DNA from: Calendula officinalis
Lineage: Eukaryota; Streptophyta; Magnoliopsida; Asterales; Asteraceae
Reading direction: 5' to 3'
NCBI GenBank assembly: GCA_963853835.1
Contig: OY970820.1
Span: forward strand, 76,876,909 to 76,940,908
DNA: 64,000 nt
A model generated the notes under the pieces. It worked only from the letters and a program-made list of their open reading frames with translations, made no database searches and was not told the DNA's origin. Of the stretch, positions 1 to 13,865 are shown one piece after another. Each line of letters begins with the position of its first letter. The stretch's first letter is position 1. The position numbers were made by a program, and so were the translations under genes.

Positions 1-503
1 TTCAATAGGACAACCTAATTGTATAAATGAAGGGATGTCACTGTGGGGGTAACGGAATTCCTCCAAACATTCTTCAAGGGAGTACATTTTACTACTTCCT
101 AGTCTATTCCTAGTTCAGTGACAATGAGGATAAGCACTATGACTTTTAATGATTCGTGATAGAGAATCACCTATGTGAGGGAGAAGTGGGGTCGCTTCGA
201 ATGGCACTGTTGGGGCACAATTCTTAGTAGCTCTCGCAGAACCAGACAATGTCCATGACCAAGACGGGCACGATAAGAGGATATGAACAAGTTAGGGAGA
301 GTCATGTGAGAATGTATACTGTCGTCTACACAAAAAGCGGATTCAGTTCAAGGACATCGCGTCTACTGACTGCTAGGAGACTAAGTGTGCTTCTCAAGGG
401 AAGGTTCAAAGGCCAAAACCTACATATCCTTTGCAAGACTTAACTGTTGAACATTCATCGAAATTTTGTTGTGTTTTCGATCGATCTCTATTCATGTGGG
501 GAT
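1..503 (+). mobile_element. 3' internal end of a Copia-type LTR element (partial)
   Basis: This stretch has no convincing reading frame, but it runs into a purine-rich tract (CATGTGGGGAT, ending at 503) that directly abuts a TGTTGG LTR start. That is the arrangement expected at the 3' end of a Copia internal region. The left part lies outside the window, so pol cannot be seen. The 64-codon frame at 249-443 resembles nothing I know and is probably chance. Confidence 0.5.
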
Positions 504-1220
504 TGTTGGAAAATTTTTGGACACATATAATTATATATTTAATTATATATAATTAATGGTTGATATGTCCAAAATGTAGTTGTGGTGAATGAGATATCGA
601 CTCTCAAAGTGGGGTGTACGGAACAAAGAAATCAAACAAATGAACTAGCGGAAACTTGAACCTATCCACACTCGTCTCCCGGGTTTCATGGGGGTTCGGG
701 TTTTGCCACTCGGTTTTTGTCACTTGAGTTAGTGAAAGTATTCAAATAATATTATTGATAAAATATTTATATTTTAATGTTTGTCATTAAAATGTATATT
801 TGAATTAGTGGTTTTATTTTCTTTGTATTGAATTGAAATAATGACCATAATGACATTAATGAAGGTCATTATACCCATGACCATTTTCTAGTATAAATAG
901 AGATGGTGTGGTTCATTTGTAAGACACAAATTCATATACTTTCCTACTCACTTACAAGCATCACAATTTGCTCTCTCCAAGTTTGATGATCCTTAAACAC
1001 AAGAACTTTCGATAAGTGTTTTGGCTTGGATTATATTCGGTAGTGTAAAACTACCCGGTTATTTTACCCTGGGAGATAGACGACGAATCTATTTTAAGGG
1101 GATCGTGAATATCACGAGACTCAACCAAAACGTGTTTCTTCTTTGTTTCTACATATTCTTGTTTCAATCTTGTATTTGTTTTTAGTCATTTCTCAATTGT
1201 ATTGTATTTTATTTAATGAA
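504..1220 (+). repeat. Copia-type LTR, flanked by PPT on the left and PBS on the right
   Basis: It starts TGTTGGAAAA directly after a polypurine tract and contains a TATA box (TATAAATA, 892-899). It ends shortly before a primer-site-like sequence at 1223-1236 (TTGGTATTAGCTCC, 9 of 12 matches to the usual tRNA-Met site). The right boundary is approximate because no clear CA end is visible. One LTR serves as the 3' end of the sequence on its left and the 5' end of the sequence on its right. Confidence 0.5.
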
Positions 1221-1662
1221 AATTGGTATTAGCTCCTACAAACTTAAAATAGATTTTCCTCTCTAGCTAATACCGGTTGGAAAATACATATTTTTTTTTT
1301 CGGATTTTGCTCGTTAATAGCATAGATTCGGAAAAGTGGTGATTGAAACGTTTTATAGAACAAAAAGGTTCAATTGAGTTTTTTCGAAAATTTCCAATTT
1401 TATTTTGTTTAAATTTGTTAAATCAAATTTTTGGATTTAAAGTTCATTATATCAAGTTTTTAAAGTTTGATTTTAAATAAGTTGATATATTGTTTAAAAC
1501 AATTTTGGATTTAAAAATTTATGTTTGTTGACATTGGTTGTAACATACAAGATAGTCATAGACTTCTTGAGTTAACACTTGAAATATATCTTACTTCTAA
1601 TCGAAATAAGTATAATTGTTGAGCCTTATTGGTCAAATATTTGCATTTTTTATTTGATAAAA

Positions 1663-2123
1663 ATGACAAATGTTGTGACAATGCTTAATATGGAAATGCA
1701 TATGAAGGAAGATGTGCATATTGTGGCTATGATTTCCGACGTGTCGGAGGTTAATTTGGTGGGAAACGATTCAAGTGCATGGTATGTCGATACGGGTGCT
1801 ACCCGTCACGTGTGTTTCAATAAAAGTTTGTTTAGGACTTTCAAAGATGTTGAAAATGGACAAAAACTTTTTATGTGAAACTCAGCTACCGCAGATATCA
1901 AAGGTGAAGGAAATGTCATCTTAAGGATGATTGCCGGAAATGATGTCACATTAAGCAATGTGTTGTATGTTCCGGCGATTCGTAAGAATCTTGTGTCCGG
2001 ATGGTTGCTTACTAAGTTTGGATTTCGAGTTGTGATTGAATCCGATAAGATTGTATTATCAAAATGTGGAATGGATGTTGGTAAGGGTTATGCCCTTAAT
2101 GGTATGTTCAAATTAAATTTGAG
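1663..2123 (+). pseudogene. Truncated Copia protease region
   Basis: The frame from 1663 contains the Copia aspartic protease signature WYVDTGATRHV (about 1780-1812). After an in-frame TGA at 1876 it continues with the family's downstream segment, including SNVLYVPAIRKNLVSG (about 1950-2000). The 5' leader from 1237 and any gag upstream are reduced to non-coding AT-rich sequence. Coding similarity stops at about 2120, where the accession changes into a hAT-like and Helitron-derived repeat. No integrase or reverse transcriptase follows, so the element is broken and inactive. Its frame opens downstream of the LTR at 504-1220, so it probably belongs to that LTR. Confidence 0.65.
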
Positions 2124-2345
2124 AACCGACCGGGATCGTAGACCGGACGAACCGAGCTCCATTGGATCGGTTCTCGGTTCTAATTTTTATAAACAATCAG
2201 TACTCGGTTCCAACCGGTTCAGTTCGAGCGGTCCGATTCGGTCCAAAACCGTGAAAAAACCGAAAAAATTCAAAGGAATTGCCTTGGTTTCCGTTTCGGT
2301 TCGGTTTTGAGCATCATCCGTTCGGTCATCGGTCCGTCCAAAACT
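2104..2345 (+). repeat. hAT-like subterminal repeat fragment (copy A)
   Basis: It is dense in ACCGG/CCGGT and CGGTTCGG motifs in both orientations, as in the subterminal regions of plant hAT elements. A close copy lies at 12296-12560, where the outer end (TAGGCCTGTGCAAA) is preserved. Here that end is degenerate, so the left boundary is uncertain. No matching right end is visible. Confidence 0.5.
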
Positions 2346-4541
2346 ATTTTTTCGTTCGCTTATGGTTTTTTTAATAAATATCTTGCATCGTGCATTTTGT
2401 TTATATTGATTGATTTTAATAAGCCTATAAAGTTTGTTGCTATATAATTAATATTTAACCATAATCTAGATATTGAACTATTTTTTGTGATTCTGCATTG
2501 ACATTATTTTGTTGTGTATATTAAATATTATTTATGACAAAACTTTTGATCTTACAATTGACTAATATATTATTTTTTATAAACGGATTTACATAATATT
2601 ATTATTAATATTAAATGCATGGTATTAATCGCAACTTCAAAGTTGGAACTCAATTTTTATAAATGAATGTTCTGTTAGGGTAAAAGATAATATCATTTGA
2701 AAACTCAACATTATTTGCATCATGATATTGTGATATTTATATTTATAATATTTAACTTATAGTTATATGAAATGACTATTTAATTAAAATTACTACAATT
2801 ATTTTTTTGTTAAATTCTTTGTCTTATTTAATTAATATGTAACTTCTAGTTAAATGAAAAGACTATTATTTAATTGAATTTAATTATTACTATTATTTAT
2901 GTTAAATTCTTTGTATAATCAATTACATTTACTCATGAGCACCATTTATAACAAAAACTTATTTTTTTAACATAGAATTCAATACAACATAAACCATAAA
3001 ACTCAATTTTTATATGATTTATTTATAGATATAGATGTAAATGTTAAGATATCAGTAAGTTATATACTTGATACAAATCAATGAAATATATTAATAGCAA
3101 GGAAAAGAAAAAAATTGCTAAAAGTCTTTGTTGTTTGCTTCACTTGTTAAATGTTTGTTTTGGATGCACTTTTAGAGTGTTAAAATTTTGCAACATGAAA
3201 ATAAGTATTTATAGATCCTAATATGTAAGATTCATAAATCTTGAAAAGTCTCTTATTTTATAGAACTTTTTATTATTATAATTATTACAAAACTCCTGGT
3301 CTTACAATTTAATGAGTTTGTCAAATAGTTATTAAAATGAATTCAATACTATAGAACTCAATAGTACTCAATTATAATAAATGCAACATAAAATAGAACT
3401 CAATTTTTATATTTTTTTGACATATATAAAAGAAGTTAGTATAAATTTAACAACCATCAATATATTTAATTAATATTTTCCTATTAATTAGTAATCTCAA
3501 GTTTATGTTAAAACTCTTCATTTTACAACTATTGAACTTCTCAATCTTTATTAACATCTTATTTTTATAAATGCAACATCAACATGAAACTCATTTTTTA
3601 TATTTTATTATACATATACAAAGGAAAATAAGCATCAATTCAACAACCACCAATATATTTAATTAATATTTTCCTACTAATTAGAGAATCGCAAGATGTG
3701 AAAAATTGCCATCAAAACCTTTTAATTGGATTAAAAGTAAAATAACAAATCAAATGAACAACAATTTGTGACCATTAACATGATAAGATATCCATCTTAA
3801 ATAATTGTGATAATATCATACACAATCGCATATACTATATAATATAATTTTTATACAAAATGTAAATAAACAACGAACAACAATTTTATACATATATACA
3901 AAAGATTGTGATAATATCATACACAATCGCATATACTATATAATATAATTTTGATACAAAATGTAAATAAACAACGAACAACAATTTTATACATATATAC
4001 AAAAGAGGTTTTGTAATTTTAAACAAAAACAACTAACATACCCTCTCTAAAACAAAATCATAAAGATTATGTTGGATTACCAATTAATAACGACGATATA
4101 TAATCAAAACATTATAGATCTTTGTTGTTGACTCCATTTGTTAAGTATTTCTTTTGGATGCACCTTTGAAGTGTTAAAATTTTTGCAATATGAGAATGAG
4201 TATTTATAAATGCTAATGTGTAAGATTAATAAAACTTGAAAAGTCTCTTATTTATTGAACATTTTATTATTATAATTATTTATATTTATTACAAAACTCT
4301 TGGGCTTACAATTTAACAAGTTTTTTTATTATAATAATTTTATTAATATTATTTGCATGGTATTAATTGCAACTTCAAAATTGGAACTCATATTTTATAT
4401 ATATGATATAGATTTATTATTATAATTATTTATATTTTTTTCAAAACTCTTGGGCTTACAATTTAATAAGTTTGTTTTTATTATTATAATTTTATTAATA
4501 TTAATTGCATGGTATTTATTGCAACTTCGAAATTGGAACTC

Positions 4542-4610
<69 letters not shown>

Positions 4611-4668
4611 TTATAATTTTATTAATATTATTTGCATGGTATTAATTGCAACTTCAAAATTGGAACTC

Positions 4669-4718
<50 letters not shown>

Positions 4719-4991
4719 TTTATTATTATAATTATTTATATTTATTTCAAAACTCTTGGGCTTACAATTTAATAAGATTTTTTTTATTATTTTAATTTTA
4801 TTAATATTAATTGCATGGTATTTATTACAACTTCAAAATTGGAACTCAATTTTTATATATATAATATATATATATAGATTATTTGCATGGTATTGATTGC
4901 AACTTCAAAATTGGAACTCAATTTATATAGTTATTATAATTTTATTAATATTATTTGCATGGTATTAATTGTAACTTCAAAATTGGAACTC

Positions 4992-5059
<68 letters not shown>

Positions 5060-5356
5060 TTTATTATTATAATTATTTATATTTATTTCAAAACTCTTGG
5101 GCTTACAATTTAATAAAAAAATTTTATTATTATAATATTATTAATATTAATTGCATGGTATTAATTGCAACTTCAAAATTGGAACTCAACTTTTATATAT
5201 ATAATATATATAGATTATTTGCATGGTATTGATTGCAACTTCAAAATTGGAACTCAATTTTAAAATTGGAACTCAATTTTTATATATATAATATATATAG
5301 ATTATTAGCATGGTATTGATTGCAACTTCAAAATTGGAACTCAATTTATATATATA
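2346..5356 (-). repeat. Helitron-derived AT-rich block, copy A
   Basis: This is long AT-rich sequence without a gene. Its left 2 kb is closely repeated at 12560-14400, including a conserved stretch around 3120-3240 that recurs near 4110, 8790, 9810, 11360, 13340 and 22680. The right part (4350-5340) is an array of a roughly 60-bp unit containing GCAACTTCAAAATTGGAACTC and separated by (TA)n. Read on the minus strand, each unit matches the 5' end of the Helitrons ending at 8621 and 27419. I infer repeated Helitron 5' ends. No protein is supported. Confidence 0.55.
4545..5057. repeat. Three long (TA)n tracts
   Basis: Dinucleotide TA runs lie at about 4545-4606, 4675-4716 and 4994-5057, each between Helitron 5'-end minisatellite units. 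Long Ile-Tyr reading frames here are artefacts of the repeat. Array length may be misassembled. Confidence 0.9.
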
Positions 5357-8300
5357 CGAGACAGCATGGCCCGTGCGATGCACGGGCTTTGTTCATAATA
5401 AAAAGTTATTTTGAATGTAAATTGCGTACATTGTATTAGTATCACCGAGAAAGTAGGAATAGGGTGATGGGTTAGATGTTTAGGTTTAATTGTGGATACT
5501 CTACTAAATAAGCATAGTGTGTCGGAGGAAAATATAAAGTAACAAAACATGAGTGTTTATATTAGCATAACATAAAACATATTATTCATAACATAATTTT
5601 TTTTATTATGTTTAATTGTCTTTAGTAAACGTTTTCCCCTCTCCTCTTCATGAACATAGATTTGTTATGTGTACATTTGGTTATTAATTTAGGTTGTTAT
5701 ATGCTTCATTGTATACAATATTTCTTGTGGTATGGTTTAAATTTTTATCGTCTTCATTCATGAGAATTTTAAGTCAACCTGTTAATATCAATTTTTGGTT
5801 AGCATGTCATTTTAATTATATACATCTTTTATATAATAATGTACAAACTTTACTATTTGATGTACCTAACTTTTATACTACTATAATATTTTTTATATGT
5901 TCTTAGTTGACCTGCCGGTTGAACCGTGACTTGGCCAAGTATAACCCGGATTTTAAAAGATTGGTTTCTAATTATTCAAAATACTGTATGTTGCAAAATC
6001 AGTTTTCAAATTAGCAGTTTTTCATTCACCTCCGTTGATGTACCATGAATTCGTGATGAAATATCCTACGACGGGATATGGGTACTGTTGAAACCCTAAC
6101 TCATTTTCCCGTTCACACGCCCACCATTTCTATACAATACCATATGCATCCATTCAATCCCTAGACCACTATGGTGTCGGTTAATCTATAAGCATCCTTT
6201 CAAATCCATATAGGATGTTGTATGTAACTTCCTCGTCTTAATTTTGACAATGACCTATCTCAATAACGTAAGTTATCAAATTCATTTAATTGCTATTCTT
6301 TATGTGTGTTTCATTTTTTTAATTCCCTGTTGTAGATATGAATGTATTTCATTATAACCCAATCAGACTGTTGGTGGAATGATCAATAACAATGTCAATA
6401 CCATAATTGTCGATGATTAGTTTAAATTAAGGTTTTTTTAAACCAAATTAGTTGTTTTTTAAACTCTGATTTTATGGATTTAAATTGGGGTTTTAATTCC
6501 TTGCTTTTGTTATTAAGAACGTTAGACACCTGGACAAATGCGGAAGAAACATGTACAGATATGAAAAACCGTGTTTTATCAAGGATTATAAGCTAAAATG
6601 TGGAACATATTTTGATTAGACGATATGGTTTACTTTATTTAGAGGCTTAATATGTATATGAAATATGTTGATGATCAAAAATCGGTTACATATGTTGTTT
6701 ACAAAATTGAAAATTGGATTTTAAAGAAGATTTCAATTTTAAGATAGATGTTAGAGAATGCTACCTCATGTCTACTGGTGCATCATACTCGGCTTTAATA
6801 AGATTTGGGTTGTAAGACTAACATCTCCTACATATATTTTCGAATGAAAACATTATCATCTTCATCTTGAAATTCAAATTCACATATTCAATCTTCAAGA
6901 TTTCAAGAAAATGGTGTTCATGATGGTGATGGTGATGCATATGATAAGACAATTACAACAACTTTTTAATCTACATTATTTTGGCTTAGATCAAGCTTTC
7001 ATTGATGCACTCACAATATTTTCCTACAAAGAATTGATGGCATTAAAAGAGCCTTTTAATTAAAAGAGTCAATGCTCAAAGTTTCAAAAACTGGCCCAGC
7101 GACAAATTATATTCTTAATGTCACAAAAACATCCGAAAATAAAGAAAACGGTAATGTTGCACTTGTCTTAAAGGGTATATTTTTCATAGTTGTAAGTTGT
7201 AACTTCCATGATTCATAAAGAAAAGAAAGACTCAATTTGACTTTGCTCGTCAACAATCTACTCTATATTTCGATATGTGAGTCCACCGATAGGTCTTATG
7301 ACTTTAAAATGCCCCACGTTAAGTACTATCATTTTATTTACTATTTTGCTTCTTGAACTACCGTCCAAAACTCATTCAAAACACTGCTCATGGAGTGCAG
7401 CACCTGCAAATCAAATACAGTAACTAACTCAAGGATAAAACTGATTCATTACAATGTTGATAGCCATTTTATAGATATTAGTGGTGAAACGGAATATCTA
7501 CTTGATGGCTTTGTGATTGGAATGTTTCTGAAATGGATAGAATTATATTTTGGTTAAAAGGGCTGGACAACTAATTCAGTAACGGGTGGAATTAATGCCA
7601 GAACCGTTTCATGCGATCAAATGCTTTTTACTTGCAAATGATGAACATAGGCTAGGAAACTCATTATACATCAACATCCTTATGTGCAAAACATACAACA
7701 ATTACCAAACTCATAACAAAAAGTTCACTCATTCCCATTAAATTATAAAGTAGACAATAATGTAAATTAATGGAGATCACTCCGGCGATGCTAGTTGCAC
7801 ATGACTATGTTAAATCATACCAGATTCAAAGTGTAAATCGTATTGAGAAGTGTAAATCCACGATGGAGATGTATGACGTATCAGATTACTTCAACTTTCG
7901 TCGCTTTTATAAGGGGATGAAAACAGTTTGGTGGTATTGAAAGGCCTGTAATTAAGGCCACTTAATCTGTAACCGAATGATTTTATTTTTGAGTTAAATG
8001 AAAGGCTAATAAAAATTGATTAGTGAATTAATTTGTATGGTTCAATTAAATGATAAATATAATAGCGGGTCAGTGTCCAAGAATAAAGGCTACATCGCTA
8101 AATATAATACATGGTTATATAAGCACCACCGTTACTAACAATAACGTATACAACTTGTATACTGACTATAAAATAATTTTATGGTATGAAACGATTTAAA
8201 TACCCTAATACATGTTTACATAATTGGTTCTCAAGTTTGTTCATCATTTGCATAACTCATTAACTCCACAATTTATTTACTAACAATAACGTATGATATT

Positions 8301-8621
8301 GATCATTTATTAAATACACGTTTTTTAGCATACATTCAATCGTGTCAATGATGGTCTATAGATCTAAAATGTTTCATTCGTGGTAAAATTTAAAACATTG
8401 TATTATAAAGATTCAATTGGTTATAATTCATATATTAATTTCAAATTTGATTCAGTTGGTTTAATTTTAATACATAGTAATAATTTGTGTCCTTCCATTT
8501 TCATCACCAACTCATGGCAATAAGGATTTATTTAGTTCTAATTGATATATTAATTACAAAATTAATACATGGTCATAATTGCAACATCAATTTTGAAACT
8601 CAATTTTTATTGTTATATAGA
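5357..8621 (-). mobile_element. Non-autonomous Helitron-like unit 1 (minus strand)
   Basis: On the minus strand it begins at 8621 with TCTATATAACAATAAAAATTG, preceded by A, as expected for a Helitron 5' end. It ends near 5357 with an 8-bp-stem hairpin (5369-5387) followed 8 nt later by CTCG, where CTRR is canonical. I recognise no Rep/helicase gene, so it would need an autonomous partner. The interior (5390-8560) has short frames only. A TATAAAAG box on the minus strand near 7910 has no obvious gene behind it. The first 200 bp inside the hairpin resemble those at 12053 and 25303. Confidence 0.6.
5369..5387 (-). other. Helitron 3'-terminal hairpin (unit 1)
   Basis: GCCCGTGC and GCACGGGC form a perfect 8-bp stem with a 3-nt loop. 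This type of GC-rich hairpin sits just before the 3' terminus of plant Helitrons and is thought to stop rolling-circle transfer. Copies lie at 12034 and 25284. Confidence 0.7.
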
Positions 8622-11600
8622 TAATATAATTCAATACAACATAAACTATGAAACTCAATTTTTTTATGATCTATATATATAGATATAAATATAGAATATA
8701 GATATAGATGTTAAGATATCAGTAAGTTATATACTTGATACAAATCAATGAAAGAAATTTAGCGAGGAGAAAGAATAAAATCGCTAAAGGTCTTTGTTGT
8801 TTACTCCACTTATTAGATGTTTCTTTTGGATGCACCTTCAAAGTGTTAAATTTTTGCATCATGAAAATAAGTATTTATAGATCTTAATGTGTAAGATTCA
8901 TAAAACTTGAAAAATCTCTTATTTTATTGAACTTTTTATTATTATATATTTATATTAATTACAAAACTCTTGGTCTTACAATTTAATGAGTTTGTCAAAT
9001 TGTTCTTAAAATGAATTCATTAGTACAATTTATGTTAAAACTCTTGATTTTATAAGTATTGAGCTTCTCAATCTTTATTAACATTATTTATTTAGTATTA
9101 TAATAAATACAACATCAAAATGGAACTCAATTTTTATATTTTAAACGTATACAAAAGAAGTAAGCATAAATTTAACAACCATCAATATATGTAATTAATA
9201 TTTTCCTACTAATTAGAGAATCGCAAGTTTATGTTAAAACTATTGATTTTACAACTATTGAGCTTCCCAATCCTTATTAATATGATTTGTTTAATATTAT
9301 AATAAATCCAACATCAACATGAAACTCATTTTATATATATTATATATATACAAAAGAAATAAGTATAAATTCAACAACCATCAATATATTTCATTAATTA
9401 TTTCCTACTAATTAGAGAATCGTAAGTTGTGAAAAATGACGACCGAAACCTATTAATTGGATTAAAAATAAAATAACAAATCAAATGAACAACAATTTAT
9501 GGCCATTTACATGATAAGATATCCATCTTAAATAATTGTGATAATATCATACACAATCTCGTATACTATAATGATAACTATTAGATCTTTTATACAAAAT
9601 GTACACAAACAACGAATAAAATTTTTATACATATATACAAAAGAGGTTGTGAAATTTTAAACAAAAACAACTAACATACTCTCTCTAAAATAAAATCATA
9701 AAGAGTTCATCTCTATGACTTTTTTTTCTTCAAAAAATACAAATAATGAAGATTATGTTGGATTACCAATTAATAGTGACGATAAAATACCAAAAGCCCT
9801 ATAGATCTTTGTTGTTGACTCCACTTGTTAGGTATTTCTTTTGGATGCACCTTTAGAGTGTTACAATTTTTGCTATATATATGATAGTGAGTATTTATAT
9901 ATGCTAATGTGTAAGATTCATAAAACTTGAAAAGTCTCTTATTTAATTGAACCTTTTATTATCATAATTATTTATATTTATTTTAAAACTTTTGGTCTTG
10001 CAATTTAATGAGTTATTTTTATAAATGAATTTATATAATATTATTATTAATATTAAATGCATGATATTTATTGCAACTTCAAAATTGGAACTCATTTTTT
10101 ATATATATATATAGATTTATTTATTTATATTTACAAATATGTAAGTGAACACTTATATGAAAATGAATGATATTGTTTATTATGAACTTTGCTACATATT
10201 GATTATTAAAGTAATGTACAATGTGACTTGCCTTCACCTCCGATTGTAATTTATTCCTTTTGTTTTCCCGTTTGCATTGTCATCATGCTTTTTGTTGCCC
10301 AACGATCGTATCGTCAACCCACATGTTTAGCTTTTGGTGTGTGTTATATATACTATATAGACTTTAACACTTGAGTATAAGATATAATCAAAGAATTAGA
10401 CGATATAATCAAAGAATTATGAGGAACTGAATGATACCGATTTGAGTATAAGATATTATGTAATCATCAGAGTAACACCGCTGGAGATAGTCGATCCTGC
10501 AAAATAAACAAACCTAAATTAAACGCTGTATCATTACACAAAACTTACTTAAAAATATCAAGACATATTTGCTTCATGAATTCACTAAAATGAAATTCAT
10601 AATAGGAGAATAGATGAATGAGATTAACAACATTACTTACCTATTTATACTAAATTATAAATTAATTAATACTTTTAATATGTGTCTTTACATTTGCTAG
10701 AAACTAAAACCTATATATTAAATATAACAATTTAATTTACCTTTAATATGTGTCTTTACATTTGCTAGAAACTAAAACCTATATATTAAATATAATAATT
10801 TAATTTAATTTAATTTAATTAATCTTATAAATGAATTTATTACATTATTAATATTATTAATATTAAATGTAAGGTATTAACTTCAACTTCATTTTTGAAC
10901 TCATTTTTTATATATATAATATATAGATTATACATATACAAAAGAAAATAAACATCAATTCATCAACCACCAATATATTTAATTAATATTTTCCTACAAA
11001 TTAGAGAATCGCAAGATGTGAAAAATGGCGATCAAAACCTATTAATTGCATTAAAAGTAAAATAACAAATCAAATGAACATCAATTTGTGACCATTAACA
11101 TGATAAGATATCCATCTTAAATAATTGTGATAATATCATACACAATCGCATATACTATAATAATAACTATCAGATCATTATATAATATAATTATTATACA
11201 AAATGTAAATTAACAACGAATAACAGTTTTATACATATATACAAAAGAGGTTGTGTAATTTTAAACAAAAACAACTAACATACCCTCTATAAAACAAAAT
11301 CATAAAGATTATGTTGGATTACCAATTAATAGCGACGATATATAATAAAAGCCCTATAGATCTTTGTTGTTGACTCCATTTGTTAAGTATTTCTTTTGGA
11401 CGCACCTTTGGAATGTTAAATTTTTTGCAATATGAGAATGAGTATTTATAGATGCTAATATGTAAGATTAATAAAACTTGAAAAGCCTCATATTTATTGA
11501 ACATTTTATTATTATTATTATTATTTATATTTATTTCAAAACTCTTGGGCTTACAATTTATTATAATATTATTACTATTTATATTATTATAATATTATTG

Positions 11601-12021
11601 ATATTAATTGCATGGTATTAATTGCAACTTCAAAATTGGAACTCAATTTTTATATATATATAGATATATAGATATATATAGTTATTATAATTTTATTAAT
11701 ATTATTTGCATGGTATTAATTGCAACTTCAAAATTGGAACTCATATTATATATATATAGATTTATTATTATAATTATTTATATTTATTTCAAAACTCTTG
11801 GGCTTACAATTTAATAAATTTTTTTTATTATTATAATTTTATTAATATTAATTGCATGGTATTAATTGCAACTTCAAAATTGGAACTCAATTTTTATATA
11901 TATAGATTATTTGCATGGTATTGATTGCAACTTCAAAATTGGAACTCAATTTTTATATATATATATAGATTACATGGTATTAATTATAACTTCAAAATTG
12001 GAACTCAAATTTTATATATAC
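8622..12021 (-). repeat. Helitron-derived AT-rich block between units 1 and 2
   Basis: This is gene-free AT-rich sequence built from at least two diverged copies of the same segment (8640-10130 and 10900-12010), both related to copy A. The right end (11600-12010) holds five or so units of the Helitron 5'-end minisatellite. A 60-bp segment is duplicated in direct order at 10676-10735 and 10736-10800. No terminal hairpin is present at the left edge, so this may be a truncated unit or the flank into which unit 1 inserted. Confidence 0.5.
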
Positions 12022-12033
12022 GAGGCAGCATGG

Positions 12034-12052
12034 CCCGTGCGATGCACGGGCT
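12034..12052 (-). other. Helitron 3'-terminal hairpin (unit 2)
   Basis: It is identical in stem and loop to the hairpin at 5369-5387. On the minus strand it is followed by CATGCTGCCTCG and then directly by TA-rich sequence leading into a Helitron 5'-end unit. Confidence 0.7.
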
Positions 12053-12295
12053 TCGTTCACAATAATGAGTTATTTTGAGTGCAAATCGTGTACAATTTAC
12101 CAGTATCACCTGAAAAGTACGAAAGGCGTGATCTGTTACGTGTTTAACTTTGATTGCGGGTATTCTACTAAATGAGTAAAGTTGTTCTTTATGTGTATTG
12201 ATGTTTAGGGTTTGTTGTTGTTTATTGAGTCATATGGATTGTGTATGTTAATTGCAATTATTTATTTAGCTTGAAATAGATTTCGTATGCGTAAG

Positions 12296-12560
12296 TAGGC
12301 CTGTGCAAATTGGACCGAGAACCGACCGAGATCGCAGAATCAGACCGGACGAACCGAGCTCCATTGGTTCGTTATCGGTTCTAATTTTTATGAAAAATCA
12401 GTACTCGGTTCCAACCGGTTCAGTTCCGAGTTGTCCGATTCGGTCCAAAACCGAGAAAAAACCAAAAAAAGTCAAAGGAATTGTCTCGGTTCTCGTTTCG
12501 GTTCGGTTCTTAGCATCATTTGTTCGATCCTCGGTCCGTCCAAAACTATTTTTTTGTTCG
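12296..12560 (+). repeat. hAT-like end with subterminal repeats (copy B)
   Basis: It starts TAGGCCTGTGCAAA, a typical plant hAT terminus, followed by clustered ACCGG, CCGGTT and CGGTTCGG motifs. No matching right terminus is visible. It is the better preserved copy of 2104-2345, and the similarity continues into the AT-rich Helitron block, so both were duplicated together. Confidence 0.5.
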
Positions 12561-13624
12561 TGATGGTTTTTTTAAATAAATATCTGTCATCGTGCATTTT
12601 GTTTATATTGATTGATTTTAATAAACCTATAAAGTTTGTTGCTATATAATTAATATTTAATCATAATCTAGATATTCAACTATTTTTTTTGATTTAGAAA
12701 TTTATTGACATTATTTTGTTGTGTTTATTAAATATTATTTATTTATGATAAAACTTTTGATCTTACAATTGATTAATATATTATTTTTTATAAACGGATT
12801 TATATAATATTATTACTAATATTAAATGCATGCTATTAATTGCAACTTCAAAGTTGGAACGTAATTTTTATAAATGGATGTTCTATTAGGGTAAAAGATA
12901 ATATCATTTGAAAACTCAACATCATTTGCGTCATGATATTGTGATATTTATAGTTTATAATATGTAACTTCCAGTTATATGAAAAGACTATTATTTAATT
13001 AAATTTACTACAATTATTTTTCTAGTTAAATTCTTTGTCTTATTTAATTAATATGTAATTTATAGTTAAATGAAAAGACTATTATTTAATTTAATTTACT
13101 ACTATTATTTATGTTAAATTCTTTGTATAATCAATTACATTTACTCATGAGCATCATTTATAACAAAAACATATTTTTTTAACATATAATTCAATACAAC
13201 ATAGACCATAAAACTCAATTTTTATATGATTTATAGATATAGATATAGATATGTTAAGATATCAATAAGTTGTATATTTGATACGAATTAATGAAAGAAA
13301 TTAATAGCAAGGAAAAGAACAGAATCACTAAAAGTCTTTGTTGTTTAATTCACTTATTAAATGTTTCTTTTGGATGCACCTTTAGAGTGTTAAAATTTTG
13401 CAACATGAAAATAAGTATTCATAGATCCTAATGTGTAAGATTCATAAATCTTGAAAAGTCTCTTATTTTATAGAACTTTTTATTATTATAATTATATATA
13501 TCTATTACAAAACTCTTGGTCTTACAATTTAATGAGTTTCTCAAATTGTTATTAAAATGAATTCAATACAATAGAACTCAATTATAATAAATGCAACATA
13601 AAAATAGAACTCAATTTTTATATT

Positions 13625-13865
13625 TAGCTGGTCTGAGGCACTGAGTTTATACCCATGTGAGCTGCAGGTCGTGAGTTCGAATCCCTTTGGGAGCGTTGCA
13701 TTAGCGTAATTTAACTCACACCTCACACAGGCACATATGGGGAATTTTCCTTGGAAATCCCTTTGGGGGCTGGGTTTGCCCGCTTATGCGGAGCTCGAAC
13801 TCGGGGTGCTCGCTGAAAAATTACGAGTATGATTTCGTTATTTCATTTGCCGGTTTTGCAAAAAA
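13625..13865 (+). mobile_element. tRNA-derived SINE
   Basis: It has an A-box-like start (TAGCTGGTCTGAGGCACTGAG, 13625-13645) and a B box (GAGTTCGAATCCC, about 13673-13685), followed by a GC-richer body ending in an A run. The empty site is visible in copy A near 3410-3425, where the same flanks are joined. This confirms a discrete insertion of about 240 bp. The element would be transcribed by RNA polymerase III and moved by LINE enzymes. Confidence 0.7.
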
